NCBI GenBank assembly: GCA_020161245.1
Contig: JAIUOK010000035.1
Span: 1 to 51,684 of the forward strand
Direction: 5' to 3'
Origin: Actinomycetota bacterium
GTDB taxonomy: Bacteria > Actinomycetota > Actinomycetes > S36-B12 > CAIYMF01
DNA: 51,684 nt
The translations under genes were made by a program, and so were the position numbers. Shown in pieces: positions 39,741 through 48,208 of the stretch (within the stretch, counting starts at the first letter, position 1; the number at the start of each line of letters is the position of its first letter). The notes under the pieces are model-generated. The model saw only the letters and a program-made list of their open reading frames with translations. It was not told the origin of the DNA and did not search any database.

Positions 39741-41320
39741 GGGCGGTCGAGCGCGTCGGCCGCGCCGCCGCCGCCGATGAGGCTGGTGAGGCCCTCCGGC
39801 TCGAGCGCGACGGTCGTGGTCTCGTCCTTGAGCACCTTCTCCTCGAGCGACTCAAGACCCTCGAGCAGGTGCTTGCCGAGCTTCTCCGGCTCGGGCAGGT
39901 CGACGGGGTAGACGCCGTCGAAGCAGGCGCGGCACAGCCGGTCCATGGCCACGCCCGTGGTCTCGACGAGGCCCTCGAGCGAGACGTAGCCGAGCGAGTC
40001 GGCGCCGATCGAGGTGCGGATCTCGTCGATCGCGAGGCCGTTGGCGATGAGCTCGGCGCGCGTGGCGAAGTCGATGCCGTAGAAGCACGGCCACTTCACC
40101 GGCGGGCTGGAGATGCGCACGTGCACCTCCCGCGCGCCGGCCTCGCGCAGCATGCGGATGATCGCGCGCTGCGTGTTGCCGCGCACGATGGAGTCGTCGA
40201 CGACGACGAGCTTCTTGCCGCTCACGATCTCGCGCAGCGGGTTGAGCTTGAGCCGGATGCCGAGCTGGCGCAGGGTCTGCGACGGCTGGATGAAGGTGCG
40301 CCCGACATAGGCGTTCTTCACCAGGCCCTGGGCGAACGGGATGCCCGACTCCTGCGCGAAGCCGACTGCGGCGGGGGTGCCGCTCTCGGGGACCGGGATG
40401 ACGAGGTCGGCGTCGACCGGGAACTCGCGAGCGAGCTGGCGGCCCACCTCGGCGCGCACGCCGTGGATCGACTTGCCGCTGATCGTGGTGTCGGGGCGCG
40501 CGAGGTAGACGAACTCGAACAGGCAGCCCTTGGGGTCGGCCTCGGCGAAGCGGCTGGAGCGCAGGCCCTGCTCGTCGACGGCGATGAGCTCGCCCGGCTC
40601 GATCTCGCGGACGAACGACGCACCCACGATGTCGAGCGCAGCCGTCTCGCTGGCCACTACCCAGCCGCGCTCGAGGCGCCCGAGGGTGAGCGGGCGGATC
40701 CCCTGGGGGTCGCGCGCGGCGTAGAGCGTGGTGTCGTCCATGAAGACGAGCGAGAACGCACCGCGCAGCTTCGGCAGCTCGACCATCGCCGCGGCCTCGA
40801 GCGAGAGGTCGGGGTGCGAGGCGAGCAGCGAGGTGAGCAGGTCGGTGTCGCTGGAGCTGCCCAGGCTGGTGCCGAGCAGCAGCTCGCCGTTCTCCTCGGC
40901 GCGCTCGGCGACGCGCCGCGCAAGCTCGTGGGTGTTGGTGAGGTTGCCGTTGTGGCCGAGCGCGAGGTGGCCGGTGGCGGTGGCGCGGAAGGTGGGCTGC
41001 GCGTTCTCCCACACGCTCGAGCCGGTAGTGCTGTAGCGCGTGTGGCCGATCGCGAGGTGGCCCTGCAGGCTCTCGAGCGAGGCCTCGGTGAAGACCTGCG
41101 AGACCAGGCCCATGTCCTTGTACACCAGCGTGTGGCTGCCGTCGCTGACGGCGATGCCGGCGGACTCCTGCCCGCGGTGCTGGAGGGCGTAGAGCCCGAA
41201 GTAGGTGAGCTTCGCAACCTCTTCGCCCGGAGCCCAGACCCCGAAGACGCCGCAGGCGTCCTGAGGGCCCTTCTCGCCGGGGAGGAGGTCGTGGCTGAGC
41301 CGTCCGTCGCCGCGCCGCAC
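39737..41320 (-). CDS. purF: Amidophosphoribosyltransferase
   Basis: The committed enzyme of purine synthesis transfers the amide of glutamine to PRPP. The 527-residue protein has a 22-residue propeptide before the catalytic Cys23 (QDACGVFGVW), removed by self-processing in this family. The glutaminase domain includes GHTRYSTTGSS and ALGHNGNLTN. The PRPP-binding loop is VVVDDSIVRGNTQR in the C-terminal phosphoribosyltransferase domain. Cysteines near the end (RLCRACFDGVYP) suit the iron-sulfur-containing Bacillus-type enzyme. GTG 41320 is the start and purM overlaps its stop. Confidence 0.97.
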   Translation of the reverse strand: MRRGDGRLSHDLLPGEKGPQDACGVFGVWAPGEEVAKLTYFGLYALQHRGQESAGIAVSDGSHTLVYKDMGLVSQVFTEASLESLQGHLAIGHTRYSTTGSSVWENAQPTFRATATGHLALGHNGNLTNTHELARRVAERAEENGELLLGTSLGSSSDTDLLTSLLASHPDLSLEAAAMVELPKLRGAFSLVFMDDTTLYAARDPQGIRPLTLGRLERGWVVASETAALDIVGASFVREIEPGELIAVDEQGLRSSRFAEADPKGCLFEFVYLARPDTTISGKSIHGVRAEVGRQLAREFPVDADLVIPVPESGTPAAVGFAQESGIPFAQGLVKNAYVGRTFIQPSQTLRQLGIRLKLNPLREIVSGKKLVVVDDSIVRGNTQRAIIRMLREAGAREVHVRISSPPVKWPCFYGIDFATRAELIANGLAIDEIRTSIGADSLGYVSLEGLVETTGVAMDRLCRACFDGVYPVDLPEPEKLGKHLLEGLESLEEKVLKDETTTVALEPEGLTSLIGGGGAADALDRP

Positions 41321-41329
41321 GGGGCAAGT

Positions 41330-42061
41330 CTACGGGGCGGAACGGACCGCCCCGACCACCGCGGCCCACGCGTCGGTCAGCGGATCGATGACGGCGAAGT
41401 GACCGGTGCCCGCCACCACGGTCAGCCTGGCGTGCGGCACGACGTCGGCGTACGCCCTGGCCTGCGACGACGGCACGATCGCGTCGTCGGCCCCGTGCAC
41501 CAGTGCGACCGGTGTGGCCGGTGGGGCGAGCCGGACGGGGTCGAGATCCGGCCGGGCCTCCGCCGGACCGCCGAGGAACGCCGTCGTCGCCCCGTCGCCG
41601 AGGTGCTGGGCCTCCGCGAGCCGCAGATCGGCGACGCCGCCGAGCGACACAGTGAGCACGAGGCCCGGGGCCGGTGCGGCAGACGCCGCCCACAGCGCGA
41701 GGTGGCCTCCGGCGCTGTGGCCGAACACCACCACCCGGCCGTCGTGCCGCCCGTCGAGCAGGCCCGGGAGCGCAGCGAGCGCGGCGGCGACGTCGTCGGT
41801 CGTGGCGTCCGGGTCGCCCAGGATCCGGCGGTACTCCGGCGCCGCGACGGTGAAGCCCTCGGCTGCCAGGGCCTCGGTGGTGGCTCGCACGTGCACCCGG
41901 TCGTAGGCCGGCCGCCAGAACCCGCCGTGGATCAGCACGACGAGCGGCAGGTCGGAGCGGCCGTACCGCACGTCGGCGACGTCGTCGTCGCGGTTGCCCC
42001 ACCGCACGACGTCGTCGATCCCCCGTGCCCCCCGCTCCAGCACCGACTCGTCCTCGACCAT
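41330..42061 (-). CDS. Alpha/beta hydrolase (esterase/formamidase-like)
   Basis: A 243-residue cytoplasmic hydrolase. The oxyanion-hole motif is LIHGGFWRP, the nucleophile elbow is GHSAGGH, the acid is in VHGADDAIVP and the histidine is in GTGHFAVID. HGGFW resembles kynurenine formamidase and related esterases. Only nine bases separate it from purF, so it may be co-transcribed with the purine genes, but no functional link is obvious. Confidence 0.83.
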   Translation of the reverse strand: MVEDESVLERGARGIDDVVRWGNRDDDVADVRYGRSDLPLVVLIHGGFWRPAYDRVHVRATTEALAAEGFTVAAPEYRRILGDPDATTDDVAAALAALPGLLDGRHDGRVVVFGHSAGGHLALWAASAAPAPGLVLTVSLGGVADLRLAEAQHLGDGATTAFLGGPAEARPDLDPVRLAPPATPVALVHGADDAIVPSSQARAYADVVPHARLTVVAGTGHFAVIDPLTDAWAAVVGAVRSAP

Positions 42062-42084
42062 GCCGCCATCCTGGAGCAGGGGTC

Positions 42085-42150
42085 CGCGTGTAACAGGCCG
42101 AAGTGGGCCAAACCTGTGCGGCTTTGGCCCACTTCAGGCTGTTACACGCG
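42085..42150. repeat. Dispersed palindrome, family B, copy 2; terminator of the pot operon
   Basis: Two 28-base arms starting CGCGTGTAACAG match at 26 positions around a 10-base loop. It lies just after the stop of the last pot gene (42159, leftward transcription), where it can end the operon, and is related to the palindrome at 12416-12470. Confidence 0.85.
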
Positions 42151-42158
42151 TCCGTTCG

Positions 42159-42965
42159 TCAGATGCGGCCGCCGGCGTGGGCTGCGTTGCCGGAGAGGCG
42201 CTGGGCCAGGTAGACCGGCACGATCGAGATGAGCACGAGGGCGGCCGCGACGGCGTTGACGATGGGCGCCTGGTTGGGGCGGAAGAGGTTGTTGAAGATC
42301 CAGATCGGCAGGGTCTGGATGTTGGGCGGCGCGGTGAACGTCGTCACGATGATCTCGTCGAACGACAGGCCGAAGGCGAGTACGGCACCGGCCACGAGCG
42401 ACGATCGGATCTGCGGGAACGTGACGAGACGGAACGTCGTCCAGCTCGTTGCGCCGAGATCCATCGACGCCTCGTCGAACGAGGTTCCGACGCGCCGCAG
42501 GCGGGCGATCGCGTTGTTGTAGACGACGACGATGCAGAACGTCGCATGGCCGATGAGGATCGACAGGAACGTCAGCCCGCCCATGTAGCTGGTGAAGACG
42601 TTGTTGAGCGCGATACCGGTGACGATGCCGGGCAGGGCGATCGGCAGGATGATCAGCAGCGACACGGTGTCGCGACCGAAGAACGCGTAGCGGCCGAGCG
42701 CGAGCGCGACGAGCGTTCCGAGCACCATCGCCACCGCAGTAGCGATGAGGCCGACGATGATCGACGACACCAGCGCGTCGCGGACGCCCTGGTTCTCCAC
42801 CATCTTCTGCCACCACTCGGTGGTCCACTCCGTGGGCGGCCACGAGAACGTCTGGTCGGCGTTGAAGGAGTTGACCACGACGACGCCGAGCGGCACGTAG
42901 ATGAACAGCAGCCCGAGCAGGAACAGGATGCGCAGGACGATGCGAGCGGGGCGGGAGATGGTCAT
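42159..42965 (-). CDS. Polyamine-type ABC transporter permease (PotC-like)
   Basis: A 268-residue inner-membrane subunit with six hydrophobic segments. The conserved coupling loop facing the ATPase is EASMDLGATSWTTFRLVTFPQI, containing the EAA motif. It follows the PotB-like gene by 10 bases. The set PotA-PotD-PotB-PotC imports spermidine, putrescine or related amines; the order and sequences fit this class, though some relatives import other small compounds such as opines or GABA. Confidence 0.9.
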   Translation of the reverse strand: MTISRPARIVLRILFLLGLLFIYVPLGVVVVNSFNADQTFSWPPTEWTTEWWQKMVENQGVRDALVSSIIVGLIATAVAMVLGTLVALALGRYAFFGRDTVSLLIILPIALPGIVTGIALNNVFTSYMGGLTFLSILIGHATFCIVVVYNNAIARLRRVGTSFDEASMDLGATSWTTFRLVTFPQIRSSLVAGAVLAFGLSFDEIIVTTFTAPPNIQTLPIWIFNNLFRPNQAPIVNAVAAALVLISIVPVYLAQRLSGNAAHAGGRI

Positions 42966-42975
42966 CGCCGGCCGC

Positions 42976-43890
42976 CTAGAGGTTGTCCAGCGCGCCGGTG
43001 CGGCGCACTGCCCAGAGGTAGACGACCATCACGAGCACCGGGATCGTGGCCACCGCGGCGGCGAACGGCAGGTTGAGCGTGAAGTTCTGGTAGACGACGT
43101 TGCCGAGCATCTGCAGCTTGCCGCCCACGATCTGCACGGTGATGTAGTCGCCGAGCGACAGCGAGAACGTGAAGATCGAGCCCGCCACCAGCGACGGCCA
43201 CAGGATCGGCATGACGACGCTGCGGAAGGTGCGGCCGGTGTGCGCGCCGAGATCGGCGGAGGCGTCGAGCAGCGAGTCGGGGATGCGCTCGAGCCCGGCG
43301 TAGAGCGGCAGGATCATGTACGGCAGCCAGAGGTAGGTCAGCGTCGTGATCGTGGCGAGCGCCCCGTACCCGGGCGAGTCGAGCCCGAAGGGGTTGAGCA
43401 GCCAGGCGATCACGCCGGTCTCGGGCTGGAACATCGTGCGCCAGCTGTAGACCTTGACCAGGTACGACGCCCACAGCGGCGTCAGCACGAGCGCCACGAG
43501 CAGCGCACGGTGCGACGGCCTCGCGACGCGGGCCATGTAGAACGCCATCGGAAGGCCGATGAGCGCGGCGAGCACGGTCACCGCTGCCGCGATGCCGATC
43601 GTGCGCAGAGCCACCTGGTAGTACGCCGGGTCGGTGGCGATCTCGACGAAGTTGTCGAAGGTGAAGGCGCGCTCGATCTGGCCGGTGAACGAGTCGACCT
43701 GCCAGAAGGCTGTGACGAACAGCATCGCCAACGAGCCGAGGTAGACGACGAGCAGCCACCCCAGCGGCAGGAGCAGCAGCAGCGAGAGCCGGGTGCGCGG
43801 GTGCCGGTAGAACCACGACGCCAGCGGGTGGCGCTGCGGCGCCTCGGCGGGCGCGCCGTCCGAGGGCGCCTCGGGCGTGACGGTCGACAT
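42976..43890 (-). CDS. Polyamine-type ABC transporter permease (PotB-like)
   Basis: A 304-residue subunit with a charged cytoplasmic N-terminus of about 30 residues and six transmembrane segments. The EAA loop, LLDASADLGAHTGRTFRSVVMPIL, couples to the ATPase. It pairs with the PotC-like protein encoded next. A GC-rich hairpin lies between it and the upstream binding-protein gene. Confidence 0.9.
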   Translation of the reverse strand: MSTVTPEAPSDGAPAEAPQRHPLASWFYRHPRTRLSLLLLLPLGWLLVVYLGSLAMLFVTAFWQVDSFTGQIERAFTFDNFVEIATDPAYYQVALRTIGIAAAVTVLAALIGLPMAFYMARVARPSHRALLVALVLTPLWASYLVKVYSWRTMFQPETGVIAWLLNPFGLDSPGYGALATITTLTYLWLPYMILPLYAGLERIPDSLLDASADLGAHTGRTFRSVVMPILWPSLVAGSIFTFSLSLGDYITVQIVGGKLQMLGNVVYQNFTLNLPFAAAVATIPVLVMVVYLWAVRRTGALDNL

Positions 43891-43935
43891 CGGGCCTTCC
43901 GGGTTCGCGGATCTGGTGGTGCAGGGACGGGGTGC

Positions 43936-43966
43936 GCGGCCCGGCCGGACGTGCCGGCCGGGCCGC
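43936..43966. terminator. Intra-operon hairpin between binding protein and permease genes
   Basis: Perfect 13-base arms GCGGCCCGGCCGG and complement enclose a 5-base loop in the 116-base gap after the potD-like stop. Such hairpins let the binding protein be made in excess over the permeases by stopping or protecting part of the mRNA. Confidence 0.7.
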
Positions 43967-44006
43967 GGCCCGTCGTCGTGCAGCGGGCTGGATCAGCCCT
44001 GGCGGA

Positions 44007-45191
44007 TCAGGCGTTGCGCAGCGAGCTCCACGCCTTCGACCACTCCGAGTACGGCACGCACTTCACGTCGGTGCGGCCGTCGAGGCACTTCTCGGACGGG
44101 GTGTTCCAGTAGTAGACGTCCGACCAGTAGTCCTCCTCGCCCGCGTGGAACGTGGCGCAGTGGTCCTTGTCGGCCGTGAGCGCGCAGGACTTCTCGTTGG
44201 CCGGCGCCTCGCCGAACCACTCCGCGACCTGGGCGTTGACCTCGGGCGAGACGATCCAGTCGAGCCAGAGGTAGGAGCAGTTGATGCTCTTGGTGTCCTT
44301 GGCCACCATCCAGGTGTCCGACCAGCCGGTCGCGCCCTCCTTGGGCTTCACCGACTCCACCGGGGTGCCGTCGGCAGCGGCGAGGTTCTGGATGACCTGC
44401 CACGACGTTCCGACGGTGGTGGTGCCGGCCTTGGAGGCCTGGAGGTACTTGGTGTAGTCCGACCAGTACTCGCCGATGATCGCCTTCTGCGCGGTGAGCA
44501 GCGCGACGGCGGCGTCGAACTGGGTCTGGTCGAGCGCGTACGGGTCCTTGATGCCGAGGTCGGGCTGGGTCGCCATCAGGTACACCGCGGCGTCGGCGAT
44601 GAAGATCGGCGAGTCGTACGCCGTGACCGAGCCCTTCTGCGGCGAGTTGGGGTCGAACGTGATCGCCCAGCTGTCGGGCGCAGGCGAGACCTTGTCCGTG
44701 CGGTACATGAGGATGTTGGCGCCGCGGCCGTGCGGGATGCCGTAGTTGACGCCGTCGACGGTGTTCCAGGACTTGTCCTTGAGGCCCGCGAAGACGTCGG
44801 CGTAGTTGGGCACGAGCGAGGTGTTGACGGGCTGCACCTTGTCGGCGGCGACGAGGCGCAGCGTGGCGTCGCCCGACGCCGACACGACGTCGTAGCCGCC
44901 GCCGGACATCAGCTGCACGGCCTCGTCGGAGGTGCCGAAGGTCTTGACGTTGACCTGGCAGCCGGTCTTCTGCTCGAACGGCGTGACCCAGTCGACGGCC
45001 GGGTCGGTCGAGCCGTCCTCGGCGTAGCCGGGCCAGGCGAGCACGTTGAGCGTGCCCTCGCCCTTCCCGACCGGGCCGGCGTACGGCGACGCGGACGGCG
45101 TGGAGCTGCTGCCGCCGCTGCCGCATGCGGCAGCGAGCAGAGCGACAGCCGCCCCGGTTGCCCCCACCTTGAGCAAGCGCGAGATCTGCAC
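44007..45191 (-). CDS. Polyamine-type ABC transporter substrate-binding lipoprotein (PotD-like)
   Basis: A 394-residue extracytoplasmic binding protein. The signal peptide ends in a lipobox AAAC with Cys23, followed by a Gly/Ser spacer. The mature domain starts GTLNVLAWPGYAEDG, a beginning shared with PotD/PotF-type proteins, and has GYDVVSASGDATLRL and GIPHGRGANILMYRTD. Four or more cysteines in the C-terminal 80 residues (from SINCSYLWLDW to KCLDGR) may form disulfides. The gene lies 78 bases after the ATPase gene. Confidence 0.9.
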   Translation of the reverse strand: MQISRLLKVGATGAAVALLAAACGSGGSSSTPSASPYAGPVGKGEGTLNVLAWPGYAEDGSTDPAVDWVTPFEQKTGCQVNVKTFGTSDEAVQLMSGGGYDVVSASGDATLRLVAADKVQPVNTSLVPNYADVFAGLKDKSWNTVDGVNYGIPHGRGANILMYRTDKVSPAPDSWAITFDPNSPQKGSVTAYDSPIFIADAAVYLMATQPDLGIKDPYALDQTQFDAAVALLTAQKAIIGEYWSDYTKYLQASKAGTTTVGTSWQVIQNLAAADGTPVESVKPKEGATGWSDTWMVAKDTKSINCSYLWLDWIVSPEVNAQVAEWFGEAPANEKSCALTADKDHCATFHAGEEDYWSDVYYWNTPSEKCLDGRTDVKCVPYSEWSKAWSSLRNA

Positions 45192-45269
45192 CTGCTGCCT
45201 CCTTCTCCCTCTCCTGCCCCCCGGCGGAGTCGCCGGAGGGAACCTGTGTGCCGCGCCTGGGCGCAGCGG

Positions 45270-46352
45270 TCAGCCGTGGACTCGGTACTCGTGGTCGCGG
45301 CGCCACACGAGGCGCACACGCGAGCCGCGCAGCCCGGCGACGTCGGACGACGTCCGGTGCACGTTCTGCTGCAGCGCCACCAGGCGCCCACCGGCATCGA
45401 GGTCGACGACGAAGCGCGTCGCGTCGCCGACGTAGACGACCTCGGCGACGGTGCCGTCCGCGCCGTGCTCGCCGTCGGCGAGCGGCTGGGAGGGATCGCC
45501 GAGGTGGATCTTCTCGGGGCGCACGCTGAACACGCCCTCGAGGCCGAGCACCTTGAGCGAGGCCTCGCCGCGCAGCAGGTTGGACGTGCCGACGAAGCCC
45601 GCGACGAACTCCGTGGCAGGCCGCTCGTAGACCTCGGCCGGAGTACCGATCTGCTCGATGCGCCCCTCGTTGAAGACCGCGATGCGGTCGCTCATCGTGA
45701 GGGCCTCCTCCTGGTCGTGCGTCACGAAAACGAACGTGATGCCGACCTCGCGCTGGATGGCCTTCAGCTCCACCTGCATCTGCTCGCGCAGCTTGAGGTC
45801 GAGGGCGCCGAGCGGCTCGTCGAGCAGGAGCACCTTGGGGCGGTTGACGAGGGCCCGGGCCAGCGCGACGCGCTGGCGCTGGCCGCCCGACATCTGCGAC
45901 GGCTTGCGGTCGCCGTAGCCGTCGAGCCGCACCGAGGCCAGCGCCTCGGTCGCGCGCTGGCGGCGCTCGGCCTTCGCGACCTTCTTGACCCGCAGCCCGT
46001 ACTCCACGTTCTGGAGCACGGTGAGATGCGGGAAGAGCGCGTAGTCCTGGAAGACCGTGTTGACGTCGCGCTCGAACGGCGGGCGCTGCGAGACGTCGCG
46101 GCCGCCGAGCTCGATCGAGCCGGCGGTCGGCAGCTCGAACCCGGCGATCATGCGCAGCACCGTGGTCTTGCCGGAGCCGGACGGCCCGAGCAGCGTGAGG
46201 AACTCGCCGTCGGCGATGTCGAGGTCGACGGAGTCCACCGCGACGACGTCGCCGAAGGTCTTGCGCAGGCCGCGCAGCCGGACGGCGGTCTCGGAGGCGC
46301 CGACCGCGCCCTCGGCGTCCGCCACGTGTGCCGCGTCTGCGCTCGCGCTCAT
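45270..46352 (-). CDS. Polyamine-type ABC transporter ATPase (PotA-like)
   Basis: A 360-residue ATP-binding subunit powering the transporter. Walker A is GPSGSGKTT, the signature is [15 protein letters not shown], Walker B is [12 protein letters not shown] and the switch His is FVTHDQ. The C-terminal TOBE domain (about 275-360) is typical of PotA and related importers. I start it at ATG 46352 after GAGGGG; the frame runs back 17 residues to a poorer start. It heads the operon; its promoter must lie between 46353 and about 46540, bordering the transposon. Confidence 0.92.
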   Translation of the reverse strand: MSASADAAHVADAEGAVGASETAVRLRGLRKTFGDVVAVDSVDLDIADGEFLTLLGPSGSGKTTVLRMIAGFELPTAGSIELGGRDVSQRPPFERDVNTVFQDYALFPHLTVLQNVEYGLRVKKVAKAERRQRATEALASVRLDGYGDRKPSQMSGGQRQRVALARALVNRPKVLLLDEPLGALDLKLREQMQVELKAIQREVGITFVFVTHDQEEALTMSDRIAVFNEGRIEQIGTPAEVYERPATEFVAGFVGTSNLLRGEASLKVLGLEGVFSVRPEKIHLGDPSQPLADGEHGADGTVAEVVYVGDATRFVVDLDAGGRLVALQQNVHRTSSDVAGLRGSRVRLVWRRDHEYRVHG

Positions 46353-46594
46353 CCCGTGCTGGCCCCTCGGCTCGATGGTCGCCGGTGCACGGGGGGCGCC
46401 CACGGCGCCCCCTCTCCCCGGCGCCGGGGACAGTAGCGGAGATTCCGTCGTCGCGACGAGGCCGGGCCACCGAATCCGTCGCGATCGTGACCAAACCGTA
46501 CGAATCCGCTTGCGAGAGGGCGCGTCTGGCTACGGCCGCGTGTCAGAGCGGTTACGCGTCCCGGGCCACGGGACGTCTGGGTCGGGCACGCAGA

Positions 46595-46662
46595 ATGGCC
46601 AATCTGTCAGCACTTTGGCCGCTGATGGCCAGGCACGCCACCCTTGTCCACTTCGATGGCCA
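46595..46662 (+). repeat. Three ATGGCCA repeats at 30-base spacing, candidate transposase sites
   Basis: ATGGCCA occurs at 46595, 46625 and 46656. The outer two also share flanking A-C/TGT bases (AATCTGTC and ACTGTGTC). A further TGGCC lies at 46616. Spacings of 30 and 31 bases are three helical turns, as seen at the ends of Tn7-like elements where the transposase binds repeated sites. The 466-base stretch 46353-46818 contains no credible gene. Confidence 0.5.
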
Positions 46663-46818
46663 ACTGTGTCCTATCGACCGCCAGCCCGTGAGACTAGTCG
46701 GGGCCGGTCCTGAAGCTGCTGGCAGAACCGGGTCGCGGCAGCCGCGTCAGCGGTCGCCGGCGAAGGCGGCAACTAGCCCCGGGTGGTGCTCTCCCTACCG
46801 CCGGGTAGTTCCGTGGTC

Positions 46819-47835
46819 CTAGTCGGAGGTGTGCTCGGTCCAGGTCGCGCCGTCCCAGTACCGCAACCGCTTGATGCTGTGCGGGTCCGGGTACCAGTTG
46901 GCCGGGGGCAGCGGGACCGAAGGCGCATCCACGAGAGCCTCGGCCGGCGTCTGAGTCGCTTCCTCGGGCGCGGCCTGGATCTCGGCGGGCTGGGCACTTC
47001 CGCCGTGGTGGTCGAGGCGGGCGAGCCAGTCCGCGGACAAATCACCGGCACGTGCCGTGTAGAGCACTACGTCGGCTTTCAGCGCGTTTCCCTTCACGAT
47101 TGCACGAACACATGTGGTGAGGCCGTGGTCTGCGAGGTGATCCACTGCGGGCAGCAGGTCTTGGGACATCTTGGGTGTCAGCCTGCCGACTGGGCGGCCT
47201 TCGATGCGTACCTCGGCGAGGGTCTTGCTGGTGCGCGCAGTCGTCTCAACCACGGGGTGGACGGTCGCGTGGACCCAGGCCTCGCCATGTTGGTTCAACC
47301 ACGGCGCGACGTTGTCGCGGTAGTTCTCCTCGCCGCTGACCTGGATCGCCCCGCCCACGGGCAGCAACTCGTGCGGCGCGTCGGGCGGAAGGTTCGCGGG
47401 AAACAGCATGTGCGGTTCCGGCAGCGCGATCCGGATTGAGCCCATGAACGACTTGCGGGTCGTGTCCCAGTCCTCACGGATGCATCCCCACACCCGGGCC
47501 GCGGTCTGCGCGACCCGGCCATTGGCGGCGAGAGCATCGAGAACGGGTGCGTATCGTCTGGCGTCTTCCTTAGGGAGGTACCCGACGGTTCCGGTGTCGG
47601 CACGGACCGCAATGGCGTTCCGGTCGTACTTGTTGTTGGGTTCGCGGATCAGAAGGACCTGGACGATCGCTTCTTCGCCGGACTCACTGAGGCTCGTGGG
47701 CAGCAGGGCGCGGATGGCGTCGTAGTAGTTCGATTCCCCGACGACGTCGAGGTTTTCCCAGCCCTGACCCCACACCGGTGTGACCAGAAGACCTCCGGTC
47801 GCGTTGTCGCCACGACCGCGGTTGAACAGTCCCAT
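46819..47835 (-). CDS. HIRAN-domain protein with C-terminal DUF2510
   Basis: A 338-residue protein starting at ATG 47835 after AAGGGGG. Residues about 28-110 form a HIRAN domain (VVGESNYYDAIRAL, then REPNNKYDRNAIAVR and GTVGYLPKEDARRY), a module that recognises DNA 3' ends or damaged forks. A second, diverged HIRAN-like stretch (QVSGEENYRDNVAPWL, then VRIEGRPVGRLTPKM) follows at about 165-235. After a Pro/Ala/Glu linker the C-terminus is a DUF2510 motif, ANWYPDP with LRYWDGATWTEH. No catalytic domain is present. It is transposon cargo next to an OLD-type nuclease, suggesting DNA-end sensing in defence or in transposon maintenance. Confidence 0.85.
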   Translation of the reverse strand: MGLFNRGRGDNATGGLLVTPVWGQGWENLDVVGESNYYDAIRALLPTSLSESGEEAIVQVLLIREPNNKYDRNAIAVRADTGTVGYLPKEDARRYAPVLDALAANGRVAQTAARVWGCIREDWDTTRKSFMGSIRIALPEPHMLFPANLPPDAPHELLPVGGAIQVSGEENYRDNVAPWLNQHGEAWVHATVHPVVETTARTSKTLAEVRIEGRPVGRLTPKMSQDLLPAVDHLADHGLTTCVRAIVKGNALKADVVLYTARAGDLSADWLARLDHHGGSAQPAEIQAAPEEATQTPAEALVDAPSVPLPPANWYPDPHSIKRLRYWDGATWTEHTSD

Positions 47836-48208
47836 CGCTCCCCCTTCAGCCCGCTCAGAGTATGGCGCTGCCAGCCGGTTGATCTTCAGATCGGACTACA
47901 TCAACCCCGCGGCGGCGGGCCGCCATTGATCGCTCGAAGCACCTGCTTCTCCGTGGCCGCACCGATGATGTCTCGACAACAGACACGGGAACCGAGACCG
48001 TCCCAGCCTTCAGGCCGCTCCGACCGGAGGGAGGGCCGCGGAGATCACGCCGGGATAGTCCGGCGACTGTCGTCTTCGCCGCTTCGTCTCGGCGAACGAC
48101 TCCGGCCCATAGCAGGCGGCAGGCACTTCCTCAGCAGCGACGACTCAAACGGTTCCGCGCACTCCTTGCGCGAGATTCCCTGTGATGTGCGGCCTCCGTT
48201 GAAGGTCC
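47836..48208. other. Intergenic stretch without recognised gene
   Basis: This 373-base spacer separates the OLD-type nuclease stop from the HIRAN gene start. It should hold the HIRAN promoter. Overlapping short frames on both strands are rich in Arg/Ser and look like noise. I see no repeat or RNA structure of note. Confidence 0.5.

Noticed and set aside
46353..46818. CRISPR array or guide RNA suggested by the spaced repeats
   Set aside because: Only three short 7-base repeats, with no conserved 25-35-base repeat units and no cas genes in the window.
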